A DNA stretch of 64,000 nt from Larix kaempferi. Lineage: Eukaryota > Streptophyta > Pinopsida > Pinales > Pinaceae. The stretch covers positions 11,935,501 to 11,999,500 of the forward strand of contig BSBM01000440.1 of assembly GCA_027924585.1 (NCBI GenBank). Reading direction: 5' to 3'. Below, piece after piece: positions 35,278 to 46,739 of the stretch. The notes beneath the pieces are model-generated. The model had not been told where the DNA came from, ran no database searches, and was given only the letters and a program-made list of their open reading frames with translations. Positions within the stretch are counted from its first letter, which is position 1; every line of letters begins with the position of its first letter. A program made the translations under genes and the position numbers.

Positions 35278-37818
35278 CTAAGTAAATGCGCATGTATGGA
35301 CGTAGATTGAGTTCGTATGAATTACCTCCCACCTATCTAATACCTCAAAAGGGCCATACCATAAATACTTGATATTCTTACTAATACCATGTAGTCTTTC
35401 CTTGTTCAGTTGTAACCAAACTCTATCTCCCACTTTGAATGATTTCTCAACCCTTTGTTGGTCATGTTTGGCCTTGTACTTTTCTTGCGACTTTTTCAAT
35501 GTCTCTTGTACTTGTAAACAGATTTGCTTGATCTCAATAATGAATTTTTTAGCTCTTAATGGTTCACTTGTGGTGTCTTCCCTCACTCCCCCTTGATATC
35601 CATATACAACATCTAGAGGTAAAGGTGGAAGATATCAAAAACAAGTTTCAAAAGGGGACCTAACAATGGAAGTGTGGACTGCTATATTATAAGAGTGTTG
35701 AATATATATCAAGTTTTCAACCCAAGTCTTTGGATGTTTTTTATTTTAACCCCTCAAACATTGCACCAAAGTATTCTTGACTACTTTTGTCTGCCCATCT
35801 AACTATGGATGGAATGTTGTGGATCTCTTTATTACAGTGTCCATCTTCTCCCAAAGTGTAGTCCAAAAGGCATTAATAAATCCGGTATCCTTATCTAAGA
35901 TGATGCTCCTTGGTATCCCAAAGTGCCCCTAGACCTTCTTAAAGAAAATGTGCGTTGATTCTTGTCCTTTAATGGTCTTTTTACAAGGCATAAGAATGCA
36001 CATCTTGTTGATTTTTTCAACTACCACAAATAAATAGTCATGTCCCTTCCTAGTGGTTGATAATCCACCCACAAAATCCATGGAAATGCTTCCCTAAGGT
36101 CGAGTGGGTACAAGTAAGGAATGGTATAGACCTTGTTTTCTATTTTTGGGCTTGTTGGTACAAAAAAACATGCATCCTCTATTATATCATTCTACATCGT
36201 CTTGCAATTTGGGTCAATACACATACATTTGTAAGTTAGCAATTGTCTTCCCAACACTAAGATGCCCTCCACATTTGGAGGTGTGCACCTCTATGATAAG
36301 ATGCAATCTTTCAACTTTAGGAACATAGAGCTTGTCTAGCTTGAAGAGTAACCCTTTCTAGAGATGATAGTCAACCTTACTATCACCTTCTTCTACATGA
36401 AATTTTTCATGTAGTTGTTGAAACACCTCCTTGAAGTCCTCATATTTTGTATATACCTCTTTGTATGAATCATAGGTAAAAGGTTCCATGTGCATAAGAA
36501 TACCCAAAGTTGTAATCTTATATGTGGGTGGACTTGAAAGGATGCCTACCAACTTATTAATGTTTCCCTTCTTATACTTGATGACTAGATGAACTGTTGC
36601 AAAAAACCCATCCACTTGTAATGTCTAGTTTGTTGTAGCTTACTTTGGGCTTGCAAATACAATAGTGGTTGGTAATTTATGTGGACAATTGTTTCCTTTC
36701 CCATAAGATAATTCTTCCACTTCATAATAATTTGAACTAGTGCATAGAGTTCCTTATAATAGGTAGGGTAGTTCAAGAGTCTTGCATGAAACATTTATGA
36801 ATTATAGCATACCAACATACCTCCTTGCATCAAAATTGGTCCCATGGCATACCCAATTGCATCTATAGCCACTTTAAAAGGATTCTGTAAGTTAGGAAAT
36901 GCGAGAACTGGTGCTTGAATAATATTTTTCTTTATCTCATTGAAAGATTTATACTGATTATTTCCCCATTGGAAACTCTTACCACTTTTTGTTATGGCAG
37001 AGAGTGGTGCAGATATTGTTGAAAATGAAGCGATAGAATTTTGTAGGTGCTATGTTGCCCCAACAAATCTCCTAAATTTAGTGACATTAGTAGGTATTGG
37101 CTATTTTATAATGGCCTCCATCTTTGTGGGGTCTATATTGAGTTCCTCTCCATCGATCACATTCCCTAAATACACTAATGACTACTGAGTGAACTAACAT
37201 TTCTTGAGAATAGCCAACAACTGATTCTTTTTCAGAGTCTCTAACACCTACATGAGGTGTGAAATGTGTTCCTCCTAGATACATCTATAAACCAATATAT
37301 CATCCAGATACACTATAACAAATGAATCTAAATGTGGGTGCAAAACATCATTCACTGGTCTCATAAATGTAGCTGTTGTATTACATAAACCAAAAGGCAT
37401 GGCTAACCATTCATATAAAACTTTAATTTTCTTAAAGGAATTATTCTAGGTGTCTTCTTCTTTGAAATGTACCTAGCGGTTTCTCAAGTTGAGATCCAAC
37501 TTGGTGAAGTACTTTGTACGATGCAATTGGTCTAACAAATCATCAATCCTAAGTAGAGGGTATCGATTCTTAAGTGTAATCTTGTTCAGATTTTTGTAGT
37601 CAATACACATCCACCAAGTTACATCCTTCTTGGGTATGATGATGGTAGGTGAACCATAAGGTGAGTTCCCTAGTTGAATCACCCCTTGCTCCAATAATTA
37701 ATGCAACTTCTTCTTCACTTCATTTTCCTCCAGAGTAGGTTGGCTATATATCCCAATATTTGGTAATGGAGAGTCAGGAAACAACTATATCTCATTCTCT
37801 ACATCCCTCTTAGGTGGT
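35278..37818 (-). pseudogene. element B pol: RT, RNase H, integrase
   Basis: In coding order: QPPKRDVENEI and LPNIGIYSQPTLEENE ahead of RT; then GVIQLGNSPYGSPTIIIPKK, WMCIDYKNLNKIT and KYFTKLDLN; the catalytic YLDD at 37299-37310 (FVIVYLDDILVY); RNase H with PTYYKELYALVQ and ETIVHINYQPL (36794-36585); integrase core pieces GHDYLFVVVEKINKMCILMP, PRSIILDKDTGFINAFWTTL and LDGQTKVVKNTLVQCLRG (about 36060-35760); and an integrase C-terminus with KYKAKHDQQRVEKSFKVGDR followed by VWLQLNKERL (35586-35278). Many stops and shifts. Domain order RT-RNase H-integrase is the Ty3/gypsy order. Confidence 0.9.
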
Positions 37819-38047
37819 TGATCCATTCTAGGACATAATCGACACCATCGACTAGTGGCTAGTATTAGTCAACTCCTTGGTTGGATCTCAGTCCCATTGA
37901 CTTAGTCAGCATGGTGGATCAATCGATCCATCGACTAAGTCGACACTGTGAATCAGTCGATCCATCTACTCTATTGACACTATGGATCAGTTAGTCCATC
38001 AACTTAGTTATCTTACACAATATTCTAAAAGATTGATTCATCGTACA

Positions 38048-38052
38048 TGCCC
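38048..38052. repeat. candidate left target duplication of element D (GCCCC)
   Basis: GCCCC directly before D at 38053; the candidate partner is ACCCC at 42934-42938, one mismatch in five. Confidence 0.5.
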
Positions 38053-38994
38053 CTGTTACAACGTATTTTGCCACCTTGTGAGCATTTATACTCTTTGGCC
38101 TCCATTATTCATTTGATTGACTCATAACCACTTTTTGTCCTCCAGGAACCCCTGTTTCCGTATTTTTGTTCTTGTACGTGAGCTGCTTCATTGCAACTCG
38201 TGCATATGCAGGTTGTACCACTATAGCCCGCATACATCGAGTTAATTGGTAAATAATAGTAAAAATTCTATTTTTTCACTCCAAAAAGTGGCCATTGTGA
38301 CCTTTGGTGCTCCATGTATTCCGAAACAACTCTATTCGAACTTTCACCTACCTTTGGAGGGTTATATATTGAGCTCTTATGGTGCATGGAAGGAGGAGAA
38401 GGAGTGAGCATCGAAACTCTATTGGATTTTTTCCATAGCTTGAGTCTACATCCATTGATCTTAGTTGTTGTGAAACCTTTATGTTCACCTACCAAACTCT
38501 TCCATATCTTGTGAAGGACTCATTCCTTTACTCGTGAGTTTTCCATTGCACGGGGGATTGAATTGGTGGAGACACAAGTGGAGGGACCTAGTTCTTGGTT
38601 CAAATGAGTTGCTGGCAAGAGGTTGTATCATGTACTTCTTGTTTATATTAATAGAAATACTCATTTTCTCATCTAATTGATGTTGTGAATGGTTTATTAT
38701 CATTGGGTACATTTGCTTACATATATAATGGATTATGCTATTGTTTATGCTAACAAATTTCATATATCATATGCACTTGCTTGTGTTTATTGTTGAGACT
38801 AAGCTGTAGGTTCAAGTGTGGTGATTGGAAAGCTCAACGGGGATCTACATCAAACGTCTAGTTGAAGGTTGGTCTTTTATTCCACTTCTTAGCATTTACA
38901 TTTATATAGCATGCATTGGGAATTGAGTTGATTTATGGTAGTCATCTGTCTGTTGTGGTCTACCCCAAGCCATAGGAAGTTTTTCTCTGTAACA
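38053..38994 (+). repeat. element D left LTR (plus orientation)
   Basis: 942 bp from TGTTACAACGTATTTTGCC to TTTTCTCTGTAACA. It is the inverted counterpart of 41997-42933. Both contain the same chance 75-codon frame (MVGEHKGFTTT...), which I do not treat as a gene. The copies differ by several percent, judged by eye. Confidence 0.93.
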
Positions 38995-38998
38995 AAAA

Positions 38999-39048
38999 TG
39001 GCGAATCCGATGGGGATCGAACCTAGAATCTCTGGTTTCAAATACCAA
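38999..39048 (-). other. captured 50-nt tRNA 3' half (tRNA-Arg-like), used as primer site
   Basis: On the minus strand the 50 nt fit tRNA geometry exactly: anticodon stem TTGGT/ACCAG around a 7-nt loop ATTTGAA, 5-nt variable loop, T arm CTAGG-TTCGATC-CCCAT, acceptor strand CGGATTC, discriminator G, then CCA. It resembles the 3' half of plant tRNA-Arg as I remember it, with changes mostly of C-to-T/G-to-A type. Genomic plant tRNA genes normally lack CCA, so the CCA points to a copied mature primer. Read on the plus strand it starts TGGCGAATCCGATGGGG, four bases after the LTR, exactly where a primer-binding site belongs, but it is far longer than the usual ~18 nt. Confidence 0.8.
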
Positions 39049-40280
39049 ATCATTGAAACTTCTATATGTTCCCCCATGCAACTCGACATACCATTTCGCA
39101 GCTACCCCCATGAGGGTGCATTGAAATAGCCTCAAATGAATATAATCATGGTTTAAGGAATTCGAGGAGCACCATGAATGGAAAGTGGTGACGTGATCAC
39201 CTGGATCCTCCCCCTTCTTCCCCTCTAACTTTGGAATGTCAGAAGGGAGCTTGGTGGGGAATGCAGGCCATGTAGCGTCATGACACACCGGATCATTCGT
39301 GAGATTCGAAAGATAGGGTAAATTTAACCTAGCAAGAAAGGGGAGCTGGGGATGTGAAGATTGATTACCAGCTCCCAAAAGAGACTGACTTTGCGAACCG
39401 TAAGGTGGGACTGTGTACATCGAAGTCGACATATGAGGTCCTGATGAACTATGGTAGAAACCGTGACCATGACCATAAGGATGATAACCTCCTCCAAACT
39501 GGCCCATGTTATAATACATAGGCACGTGCATAACAAGGATTCCATAGGAGGGAGTGGAATAATAGTTAGGACCGATTGAAAAACCATAAGAATGACCTCC
39601 ATAAGAATGGCGTCCCATATAACCACTAGAGGTAGGAAACTAGACGAGTGAGGGCCGCATGAAAATCGTATGTTCCCACTCAATGGAATCGACAAACTCG
39701 AGAAATGAGGAGGATTCAGAATCATATAAGCATTCATGGGCACAAGCATATGAATAGAGGCATTCAGGTGAACAGATGGAATGTAAGTCATAGATCCGAT
39801 ACCTATCGTGAAACCTCCACTCGAGAATGGGTTCATGCTAACACTAGGGGCTGGCGAAGGAGGTGGCCCTCCGCCAACACTCGGAAAAGATGGAGGGATG
39901 TGACCATTCCCAAACTGATGAGCAGTGTAAGGGGGCATAGTGACCCCAATCCCGATGCTATAGATAGCATGACTACTGGACATGGTGGAAGTAACAGTCG
40001 GCATAAAACCGGGCATACCCAATGAAAAAGGGTTTGAGGTCGAAGGGACGAATGTAGAACCAAAACCTGGCATACCCAAGGATGAACTATACAAATAACC
40101 TGATGACCATGTTTCATCAAATGGGTTTGTACTCATGGGATGGAATGTCCCAGACCCAGGAGGAGTGTTGTGTGATGAACGTCCTCCCCATCCATCCCTA
40201 GGAGTAGACGGAGGGGAGTTTCTCATTGTGTGACTAGACAGAGTCACTGGGATTCCCGTCATGCCAGATGCATAACTCAT
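39049..40280 (-). pseudogene. element D gag, truncated
   Basis: A minus-strand frame begins MSYASGMTGIPVTLSSHTMR at 40280. It has a long low-complexity Gly/Ser/Pro/Met-rich N-terminus (SLGMPGFGSTF and SLGMPGFMPTV repeats). After a frameshift near 39650 it continues in a second frame with the gag core: LPSDIPKLEGKKGEDPGDHV, TTFHSWCSSNSLNHDYIHLR, LFQCTLMGVAAKWYVELHGG and TYRSFNDL. At FNDL, where a gag of this type would run on, it joins tRNA-like sequence and the LTR, so the C-terminal half including any CCHC knuckle is missing. There is no pol. Confidence 0.85.
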
Positions 40281-41974
40281 AATGGGATCTCTTTGAAGAT
40301 CATGAGATGTGAATAAAGGACCAATGGTATTCTTTCGACGTCTCTTGCGAAGAGACTATGACAGATCGCTAGCTGGTAAACCAACCAAACAACGAGATCG
40401 ATGGAGAGGCAGATATCGATCCACGATGACTTCAAAAATTCAGCAAATAAACGTCTCCTAATGGATTAATAGATTGTCACAGAGAACACACCTAAAAGAA
40501 ACTACATCCAAATACACACAACATGGGTCTAGCTCAAAGGACCTCCCGACACGACAACCGATATGTCTCTCCTAGGAGAGGCTTGAGACTACCAAACTAT
40601 AACTGGAGGTAATAGAATCATTTACAAGGGCCCTCAGTCTTCACTTTGTGAACACAACTGTGCTTTTTGACCCCTATATGACTTAGGACACTCACAAAAT
40701 AACCGCTGCAAGTACCCTATGTGATACCTAGGTAAAGCAATTATGGCCACCACGTATAACCAATTCTCAAGCGAATAGTCGCCGGTGGGAACCGTCATAT
40801 GGGTAGGGTAGCTAAGCCCGAAACTCAAGAGGGTAAAATCCCCCAAGAATCCCTAGATATGAACAAATCCTAGAAATATCTCCCACGTTCAGCAAGTATT
40901 GGAGGGCTATCTCTACAATCGACCTCCTGTGACCTCGTGCTTAACTCTGGTTTGAGTAGAGCATCCCGAGAACACCGATGTATACATTGGGTTTCACCAC
41001 TCCCTGGTTAGACACATAATGTTTGTTTAATAGTCTTGGATCGTTTACTCAACAATGATCTATTCCAAGACTCTAAACCTACACTAGTTGGTGCACCCTA
41101 GAAAAGAAAATGTTCTAATCAATTGTTTAGTTAAGCATTAATTTTATTACTCAAAAGGATATGGTTGTGAAACTAATTATGTGAAAAGACTCAATGATAT
41201 GCACACTCGAAAAACACTAGACTCATCTATCCAAAATAATTATGCCACTATATGACAGTCAAACCAACGTTTCATTTTTTCAGAAATAAAAAATGCAATC
41301 TCTTTACAATTTCATGCACAATTAAGCTCTAATGAAAGCACAAGCACTCTAATGCAAAATGAAGATACATAAAGCAATTATTTTTTTGTATTTTCACTAT
41401 AAACGAAATGAAAATGCAAACAATGTTTTTGTATTTTTCAATATAAATGAATGAAAAATGCAAGTAGAATCAACACTTTTCAGAAAAGAATTTAGAGCAT
41501 GCAATGTAGACAACCCAACAATCTCCAAAAAGTAAGACTCAGCTAAGCCAATGAGCTATAAAAAGAAAAAATGGTTGAAAACCAAATTCTCAAAAAAATA
41601 AAGAAAGAGGAGTTTCTAGTCAGTAAAAGGGCATGGAACAGTCCGGATTTAGGCCTAATAAGACTCAGGAACACCCAGAATTCACCCAGCCACAAAAAAA
41701 TATCACAAAAAGGAAATCCCAGAGTTGTACACAACTATTCACAGACAATAGCGTATATATGCTGGCTATTGTACTAACAGTAACGGGTACATGCGAGCTA
41801 ACTAAGTCTGACTCGCGTACAGGGAAGTGTAGGTGGACCAAAAATGAATCAAAAGACCAAGAAAAATCAATATTTTCTATGCAGACCCTAACATCCTATC
41901 AACGACACAGAAACTCAACAGAATAGAGACTCAAAATAAGGAAAAATGCCCAAAATCCCCAAAATGGAGGTTCC
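40281..41974 (-). other. element D leader (5' untranslated region)
   Basis: About 1.7 kb between the right-hand primer site and gag, read on the minus strand. It has scattered short frames, none recognisable. A long leader is common in plant gypsy elements and may have held packaging signals. Confidence 0.6.
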
Positions 41975-41992
41975 TCCCCAGTGGAGACACCA
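41975..41992 (-). other. element D right primer-binding site
   Basis: Minus strand TGGTGTCTCCACTGGGGA, four bases (AAAA) after the right LTR. It resembles the complement of the tRNA-Arg 3' end with about three differences, and the match stops after ~18 nt (next bases GGAACC), unlike the left site. Confidence 0.75.
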
Positions 41993-41996
41993 TTTT

Positions 41997-42933
41997 TGTT
42001 ATAGAGAAAAATTTCCTATGGCTTGGGGTAGACCACAACAGACAGATGACTACCATAAATCAACTCAATTCCCAATGCATGCTATATAAATGTAAATGCT
42101 AAGAAGTGGAATAAAAGTCCAACCTTCAACCGGATGTTTGATGTAGATCCCCGTTGAGCTTTCCAATCACCACACTTGAACCTGCAGCTTAGTCTCAACA
42201 ATAAACACAAGCAAGTGCATATGATATATGAAATTTGTTAGCATAAACAATAGCATAATCCATTATATATGTAAGAAAACCCACTGATAATAAACTATTC
42301 ACAACATCAATTGGACAAGAAAATGAGTATTTCTATTAATATAAACAAGAAGTACATGATACAACCTCTTGCCGGCAACTCATTTGAACCAAGAACTAGG
42401 TCCCTCCACTTGTGTGTCCACCACTTCAATCCCCCATGCAATGGAAAACTTTCAAGTAAAGGAATGAGTCCTTCACAAGATATGGAAGAGTTTGGTAGGT
42501 GAACATAAAGGGTTCACAACAACTAGGATCAATGGATGTAGGCTCAATCTATGGAAAAAATCCAATAGAGTTTCGATGCTCACTCCTTCTCCTCCTTCCA
42601 TGCACCATAAGAGCTCAATATATAACCCTCCAAAGGTAGGTGAAAGGTCGAATCAATTCGTTTTGGGATACATGGAGGGCCAAAGGTCACAATGGCCACT
42701 TTTTGGAGTGAAAAAATAGAGTTTTTACTATCATTTACCAATTAACTCGATGTACCCGGGCTATAGTGGTACAACCTTCGTATGCGTGAGTTGCAGTGAA
42801 GTAGCTCGCGTACAAGAACAAAAATAGGGAAACAAGGTTTCCTGGAGGACAAAAAGTGGTTCTGATTCAATCAAATGAATAATGGAGGCCAAAGAGTATA
42901 AATGCTAACAAGGTGGCAAGATACGCTGTAACA
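41997..42933 (-). repeat. element D right LTR (minus orientation)
   Basis: 937 bp, plus-strand ends TGTTATAGAG and ACGCTGTAACA. Inverted copy of 38053-38994. Confidence 0.93.
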
Positions 42934-42938
42934 ACCCC
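42934..42938. repeat. candidate right target duplication of element D (ACCCC)
   Basis: Partner of GCCCC at 38048-38052 with one mismatch. Confidence 0.5.
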
Positions 42939-43560
42939 ATATCATTCTATGACTCATACACATGTCAACCGACATTATGAACATTCAAAAGGAACCAAGA
43001 AGATGCCATCAACATGGAAATGATGTCTCTTCATATTATTCTAACCGACATATGGGAAGAATATAGTTGGTCTCCTCAATAAAATTGTAGATGCTTCTTT
43101 GTAACTAAAACATAGCGGGTAGGCACCCAAGAATCCCTCATACTTTTATATATACATGTAAGCCTAAATATGAAAGCATGTTCCTTATTCTTGATTTCAC
43201 TAAGATAGGTCCCAAAAGAGAAGTCTCGATTGGTTTCTCACAGTTCCTTCATTCGATATTCATTCATGTAAACGAGTATTTCGACTCAATACATCTTCAT
43301 ATAGGGTTGGATTGCATACTTAAGAGACCAATGTACCGCATACGATTGCTTAATAAAATTGGAGTTTCTCTATTATCAATTCATGACTTGCATTTTCATG
43401 TGATTGGTATTTTATAGTACTTTTAGTCATTTATGTTTGGTTATTACATACATCCATTTTCTTATTCAGTCTAGTATTATTCACTTCCTCCATAATATTG
43501 CTTGACTCATTCAGTCAACTATGTTGTCCTCCTATCGATTCCTTGGGTGACACAGATCAT

Positions 43561-43572
43561 TGGTATAAGAGC
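43561..43572 (+). other. element C primer-binding site
   Basis: TGGTATAAGAGC, one base after the LTR end CA. It differs by one base from TGGTATCAGAGC, the initiator-Met tRNA primer site common in plant LTR elements. Confidence 0.85.
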
Positions 43573-43718
43573 ACTCTAGTCTGTTCTATCCTTTCTTAAT
43601 ATCTACTTGCATAGTTAGAAAACTTATGCATGTTTAGACATGCTCAAAGACCCAACTATTTAAATTTATTTTACCTTCAACATACGATTATTTATCTGCT
43701 TGAAACCCCGTATCGAAG

Positions 43719-44670
43719 ATGGTATGTGAAACAGAGGATGGAACTCCTTGTAGCGAATTTGAACAAATCATAGAGCAATCACTCATTCCACATCGAACTA
43801 AAATGTATGATAATTTCAATGAGATTCTTACTCAACTTAATAGTTCATTGGGCTTGAATTTGGTTAGAAACTTAACAAGATATGCCTTTGAAAAGGTTAT
43901 CCCCTTCAAGGTACAAATGAACTTGGACATACTGAATTTGGAAGGAAATATTGATGTAGAATCAATACAAAACTGGATACAACAATTAGAGTCCTATTCC
44001 TCTATGAATCAACTTTATAAGGATGATAAAGTAACCATTGTATCTTTGAAGATGTCGACTTATGTGCATTACTAGTGGGAAAATATTTTGACTAAATGGG
44101 AAGAAGAAGGTCATCCCATCGACAAATGGTTGAAATTTGTTGAACATGTCAGGATGGAATTTTATCCACCAAAGTACATAAAAAATCAGTACAAGAAATG
44201 GAAACAATTAAGACAATGGAAATATTAGACTATACAGAGTTATAATAATGAATTCCACCAACTAATGGATCATATTGGTGTTAGGGAGGAAGAAACGTTA
44301 CTTGTTTTGAAGTATATCAATGGATTAGCTCCTTATATCCACTTAGAGATGAAATTCATCACTATTTTCACTCTCATAGAAGAATTCCATTTCACTATCA
44401 ATATTGAGTGGAAATTGAAGGTGAAAGGATGATTCCTGACTAAAATGATAGGTAAACCTTTCGACAAGAAACCTCAATCACCTAATGACTCTGAAAAATC
44501 AAAATGGTATATACTCAAACTAATTCACAGAAGAAAAATCATGGTAAGAATCCTTCTAAGAAAGATAAGGGAAAACAAAACAAACAATCTCCTCCAGGGA
44601 AATGTTGTGATTATCACGGTTCAACTTGGCATGATACAACTGAATGCAAATCTCAAAATACATTATTGAC
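43719..44670 (+). pseudogene. element C gag
   Basis: Starts at ATG 43719. It contains FKVQMNLDILNLEGNIDVES and IQNWIQQLESYSSMNQLYKD, then KVTIVSLKMSTYVHY before a TAG; past the stop comes WEEEGHPIDKWLKFVEHVRM, EFYPPKYIKNQYKKWKQLRQ, SYNNEFHQLMDHIGV and LKYINGLAPYIHLEMKF. A frame-shifted CCDYHGSTWHDTTEC near 44600 looks like the zinc-knuckle region. Gag would form the particle that packages the element RNA. At least three stops or shifts. Confidence 0.85.
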
Positions 44671-44779
44671 ATAGATGTATACCTCAGACTCAGACTCAAC
44701 TGAAAAAGATATCATGGAATTTGATCCAAACTCCTCGACTCTATTGGCATCAACTTCAACATCCCTCATGAACTCGACT

Positions 44780-45145
44780 ATCATCAATGAAGAGGAAAGA
44801 GAATGACTATTCCATACATAAATATGGGTACAAAATAACCCATTGCATATGATTATGGACAATGGTATTCAAAAGATTTTTGTCTCTAAAGACATTATGA
44901 AAAAATTGGGTCTTGTTACTACTTTACATATGCAACCTTACAACATCACTTGGATGAAGGATGGGAAAGAAATTGGGATCATTCGACAATGCAAAATTGC
45001 CTACTTCATCGAGCCTTTTCAGGACGAGTTTCTCTCTGATATAGCGTCACTCTCAGTAGCTGATGTAATGTTTGGGAAACCCTACTTATGGGACATACAT
45101 GAAAAGTATCATTACAACCCACATAAAGTTATTGTCAAAATCTAG
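44780..45145 (+). pseudogene. element C aspartic protease
   Basis: LHMIMDNGIQKIFVSKDIMK carries the DNG catalytic motif (D-S/T-G in most families), followed by KLGLVTTLHMQPYNITWMKD, CKIAYFIEPFQDEFLSDIAS and VMFGKPYLWD, a coherent retropepsin fold pattern. It would cleave the Gag-Pol precursor. Ends at a TAG at 45143-45145. Confidence 0.75.
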
Positions 45146-45379
45146 AATCAGTGGTATGGAATTCTTAAACATTGACTCATGTCGATAGTTGAAATGGTTT
45201 CAATAAAACAAGCCAAAAAGCTTATCAACCATACCAAGAAATTCATTTTATTGATGATCAAACCTTAGAATTCCAAGAGAATCACAACAAATAGTGAAAT
45301 TTCCACCAACCACAACTCTCAACAACAATAACAAGTCGATAGAGTACTTGGAGAATACAAAGATGTGTTCAATGATCCA

Positions 45380-46690
45380 ACTGGAGTTCCACTACATTGC
45401 CAAGTAAAACACTCCATTGAACTTATTCTTGGTTCTTCATTACCCAATGCATCTGTTTAGATAAGGTATGTTTTAGAGAATGAATAAATCCGTAGAAAAA
45501 TCTAAGACTTGATCAACAAAGGGCATATTTGGCCCAACTCCTCTCCTTGTCAAAGTCTAGTCATCCTAGTCCCTAAGAAAGATGGGATATGGAACATGTG
45601 CATTGACAACATGAATCTCAATGATATTTTAGTAAATAATCGATATCCTCTTCCTAGAATATATGTTTTTCTTGATTATTGAAAGATTTTAAACTCTTTA
45701 CCAAACTCAACCTCAACTTGGGACATCATCAAATTCCCATAGATTCCTCAGATGTATGGAAGAGTGCTTTCAAAATCATGGAAGGTATATTTGAATGGTT
45801 AATCATTCCTTTTGGTTTAACTAATGCAACTGCAAATTTTATGAGATATATGGATAATGTTGTTAGACCTTTTGCAAGAAAATGTGTCATTGTTTATCTA
45901 GATGACATCCTAATTTTTAGTAAATCTTGGGATGAGCATTTGCAACAGCTTCAACAAGTGCTTAACACTCTCATACATCACAAAATCTATTTGAACCTAG
46001 ATAAGTTATATTTTTGCAATGAAGAATATCAAATACTTGGGCTATGTGATTGAATCAACAAGCATTCTAGCCAAACCAAAAAAGATACAAGTTAGCAGTG
46101 AATGGCCTACTCCAAGAAACATTTATGAACTAAGGAGTTTCCTTGGTTTAGAAAATTTCTATCGCATATTTGTGTTTGGATTAAACCAAATAGCTTGGAA
46201 AATGAATCAGTTGATTGAGGTAGGTGGAAATATAGTCTTCAAATGGACCACAAAAAACAACAAGCTTTTGAACAACTCAAGAACAAGCTCTACATAGCTC
46301 CAATGCTCGTTTTACATTATTTTCATTAGCCATTTGAAATTGATACTGACGCATCAAACTATGCCATGGGAATTATGATCACTCAAATAGGTCATCCAGT
46401 GGCATTCCATTTGGAAACTTTTAGTGATATTATTTGCAAGTATTTGACTTATGAAAGGGAACTGTATACCATTGTACAAGAACTTAAGCAATGTAGACAC
46501 TACATTGTAGTTAAAGAAATGGTCATTCATGCAAACCATAAGCCTCTACTGTTTTCTTTATCACAGTCTAAGTTACAAATGATGAGACAAATCAAGTGTA
46601 TTAGTTACATAAAACAATTTTAGGTGGTAATTAAACATCAGAAAGGAAAAGGAAATGCAACAACTGATTCCCTTAGCCAACCACCAGTAA
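45380..46690 (+). pseudogene. element C reverse transcriptase and RNase H
   Basis: Pre-RT and RT pieces are SSPCQSLVILVPKKDGIWNM and YRYPLPR-type sequence. They are followed by FKLFTKLNLNLGHHQIPI, IPFGLTNATANFMRYMDNVV and the catalytic YLDD at 45895-45906 in VIVYLDDILIFS. The connection reads KYLGYVIESTSILAKPKKIQ and FLGLENFYRIFV. RNase H begins FEIDTDASNYAMGIMITQIG (catalytic Asp), with TYERELYTIVQELKQCRHYI and HANHKPLLFSLSQSKLQMMR. Several stops and one shift near 46020. Confidence 0.88.
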
Positions 46691-46739
46691 CTTCACTTCT
46701 TACAATGTTAAGTATGCATGGTTATGGCACCATTACGTA

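Larger units (their letters stand above)
38053..42933. mobile_element. element D: retroelement with inverted LTRs and two primer sites
   Basis: 4881 bp. Both ends are ~940-bp LTRs in opposite orientation, so its outer termini form inverted repeats (TGTTACA at the left, TGTAACA at the right). Each LTR is followed inward by AAAA and a TGG-starting primer site. The interior holds a minus-strand leader and a gag cut off where it meets tRNA-like sequence next to the left LTR. There is no polypurine tract, 3' LTR or pol. A near target duplication (GCCCC/ACCCC) suggests it integrated as one piece into the LTR of C. I infer an aberrant reverse-transcription product; an inversion between two elements is the main alternative. 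Confidence 0.85.
37819..43559 (+). repeat. element C 5' LTR, interrupted by element D
   Basis: Left part 37819-38052, then D, then right part 42934-43559; about 855 bp when D and one duplication are removed. It ends in AGATCA at 43559, one base before the primer site. The left part contains about 3.7 copies of a 34-bp tandem unit at 37881-38005 (core GATCCATCGACTAAGTCGAC and variants). No second LTR remains for comparison, so the left boundary is approximate. Confidence 0.6.

Noticed and set aside
38999-39048. A functional tRNA gene.
   Set aside because: Only the 3' half is present, D and 5' acceptor strands are missing, CCA is encoded, and it sits at a primer-site position.
38268-42719. Two nearly identical 75-codon frames in opposite orientation (38268-38495 minus, 42492-42719 plus) that look like a duplicated gene pair.
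   Set aside because: Both lie at the same place inside the two inverted LTRs of element D and have no recognisable domain; the similarity is explained by the LTRs.
38053-42933. Element D as a DNA transposon or foldback element with ~940-bp terminal inverted repeats.
   Set aside because: The repeats start TG and end CA, are each followed by AAAA and a tRNA primer site, and enclose a retrotransposon gag; there is no transposase.
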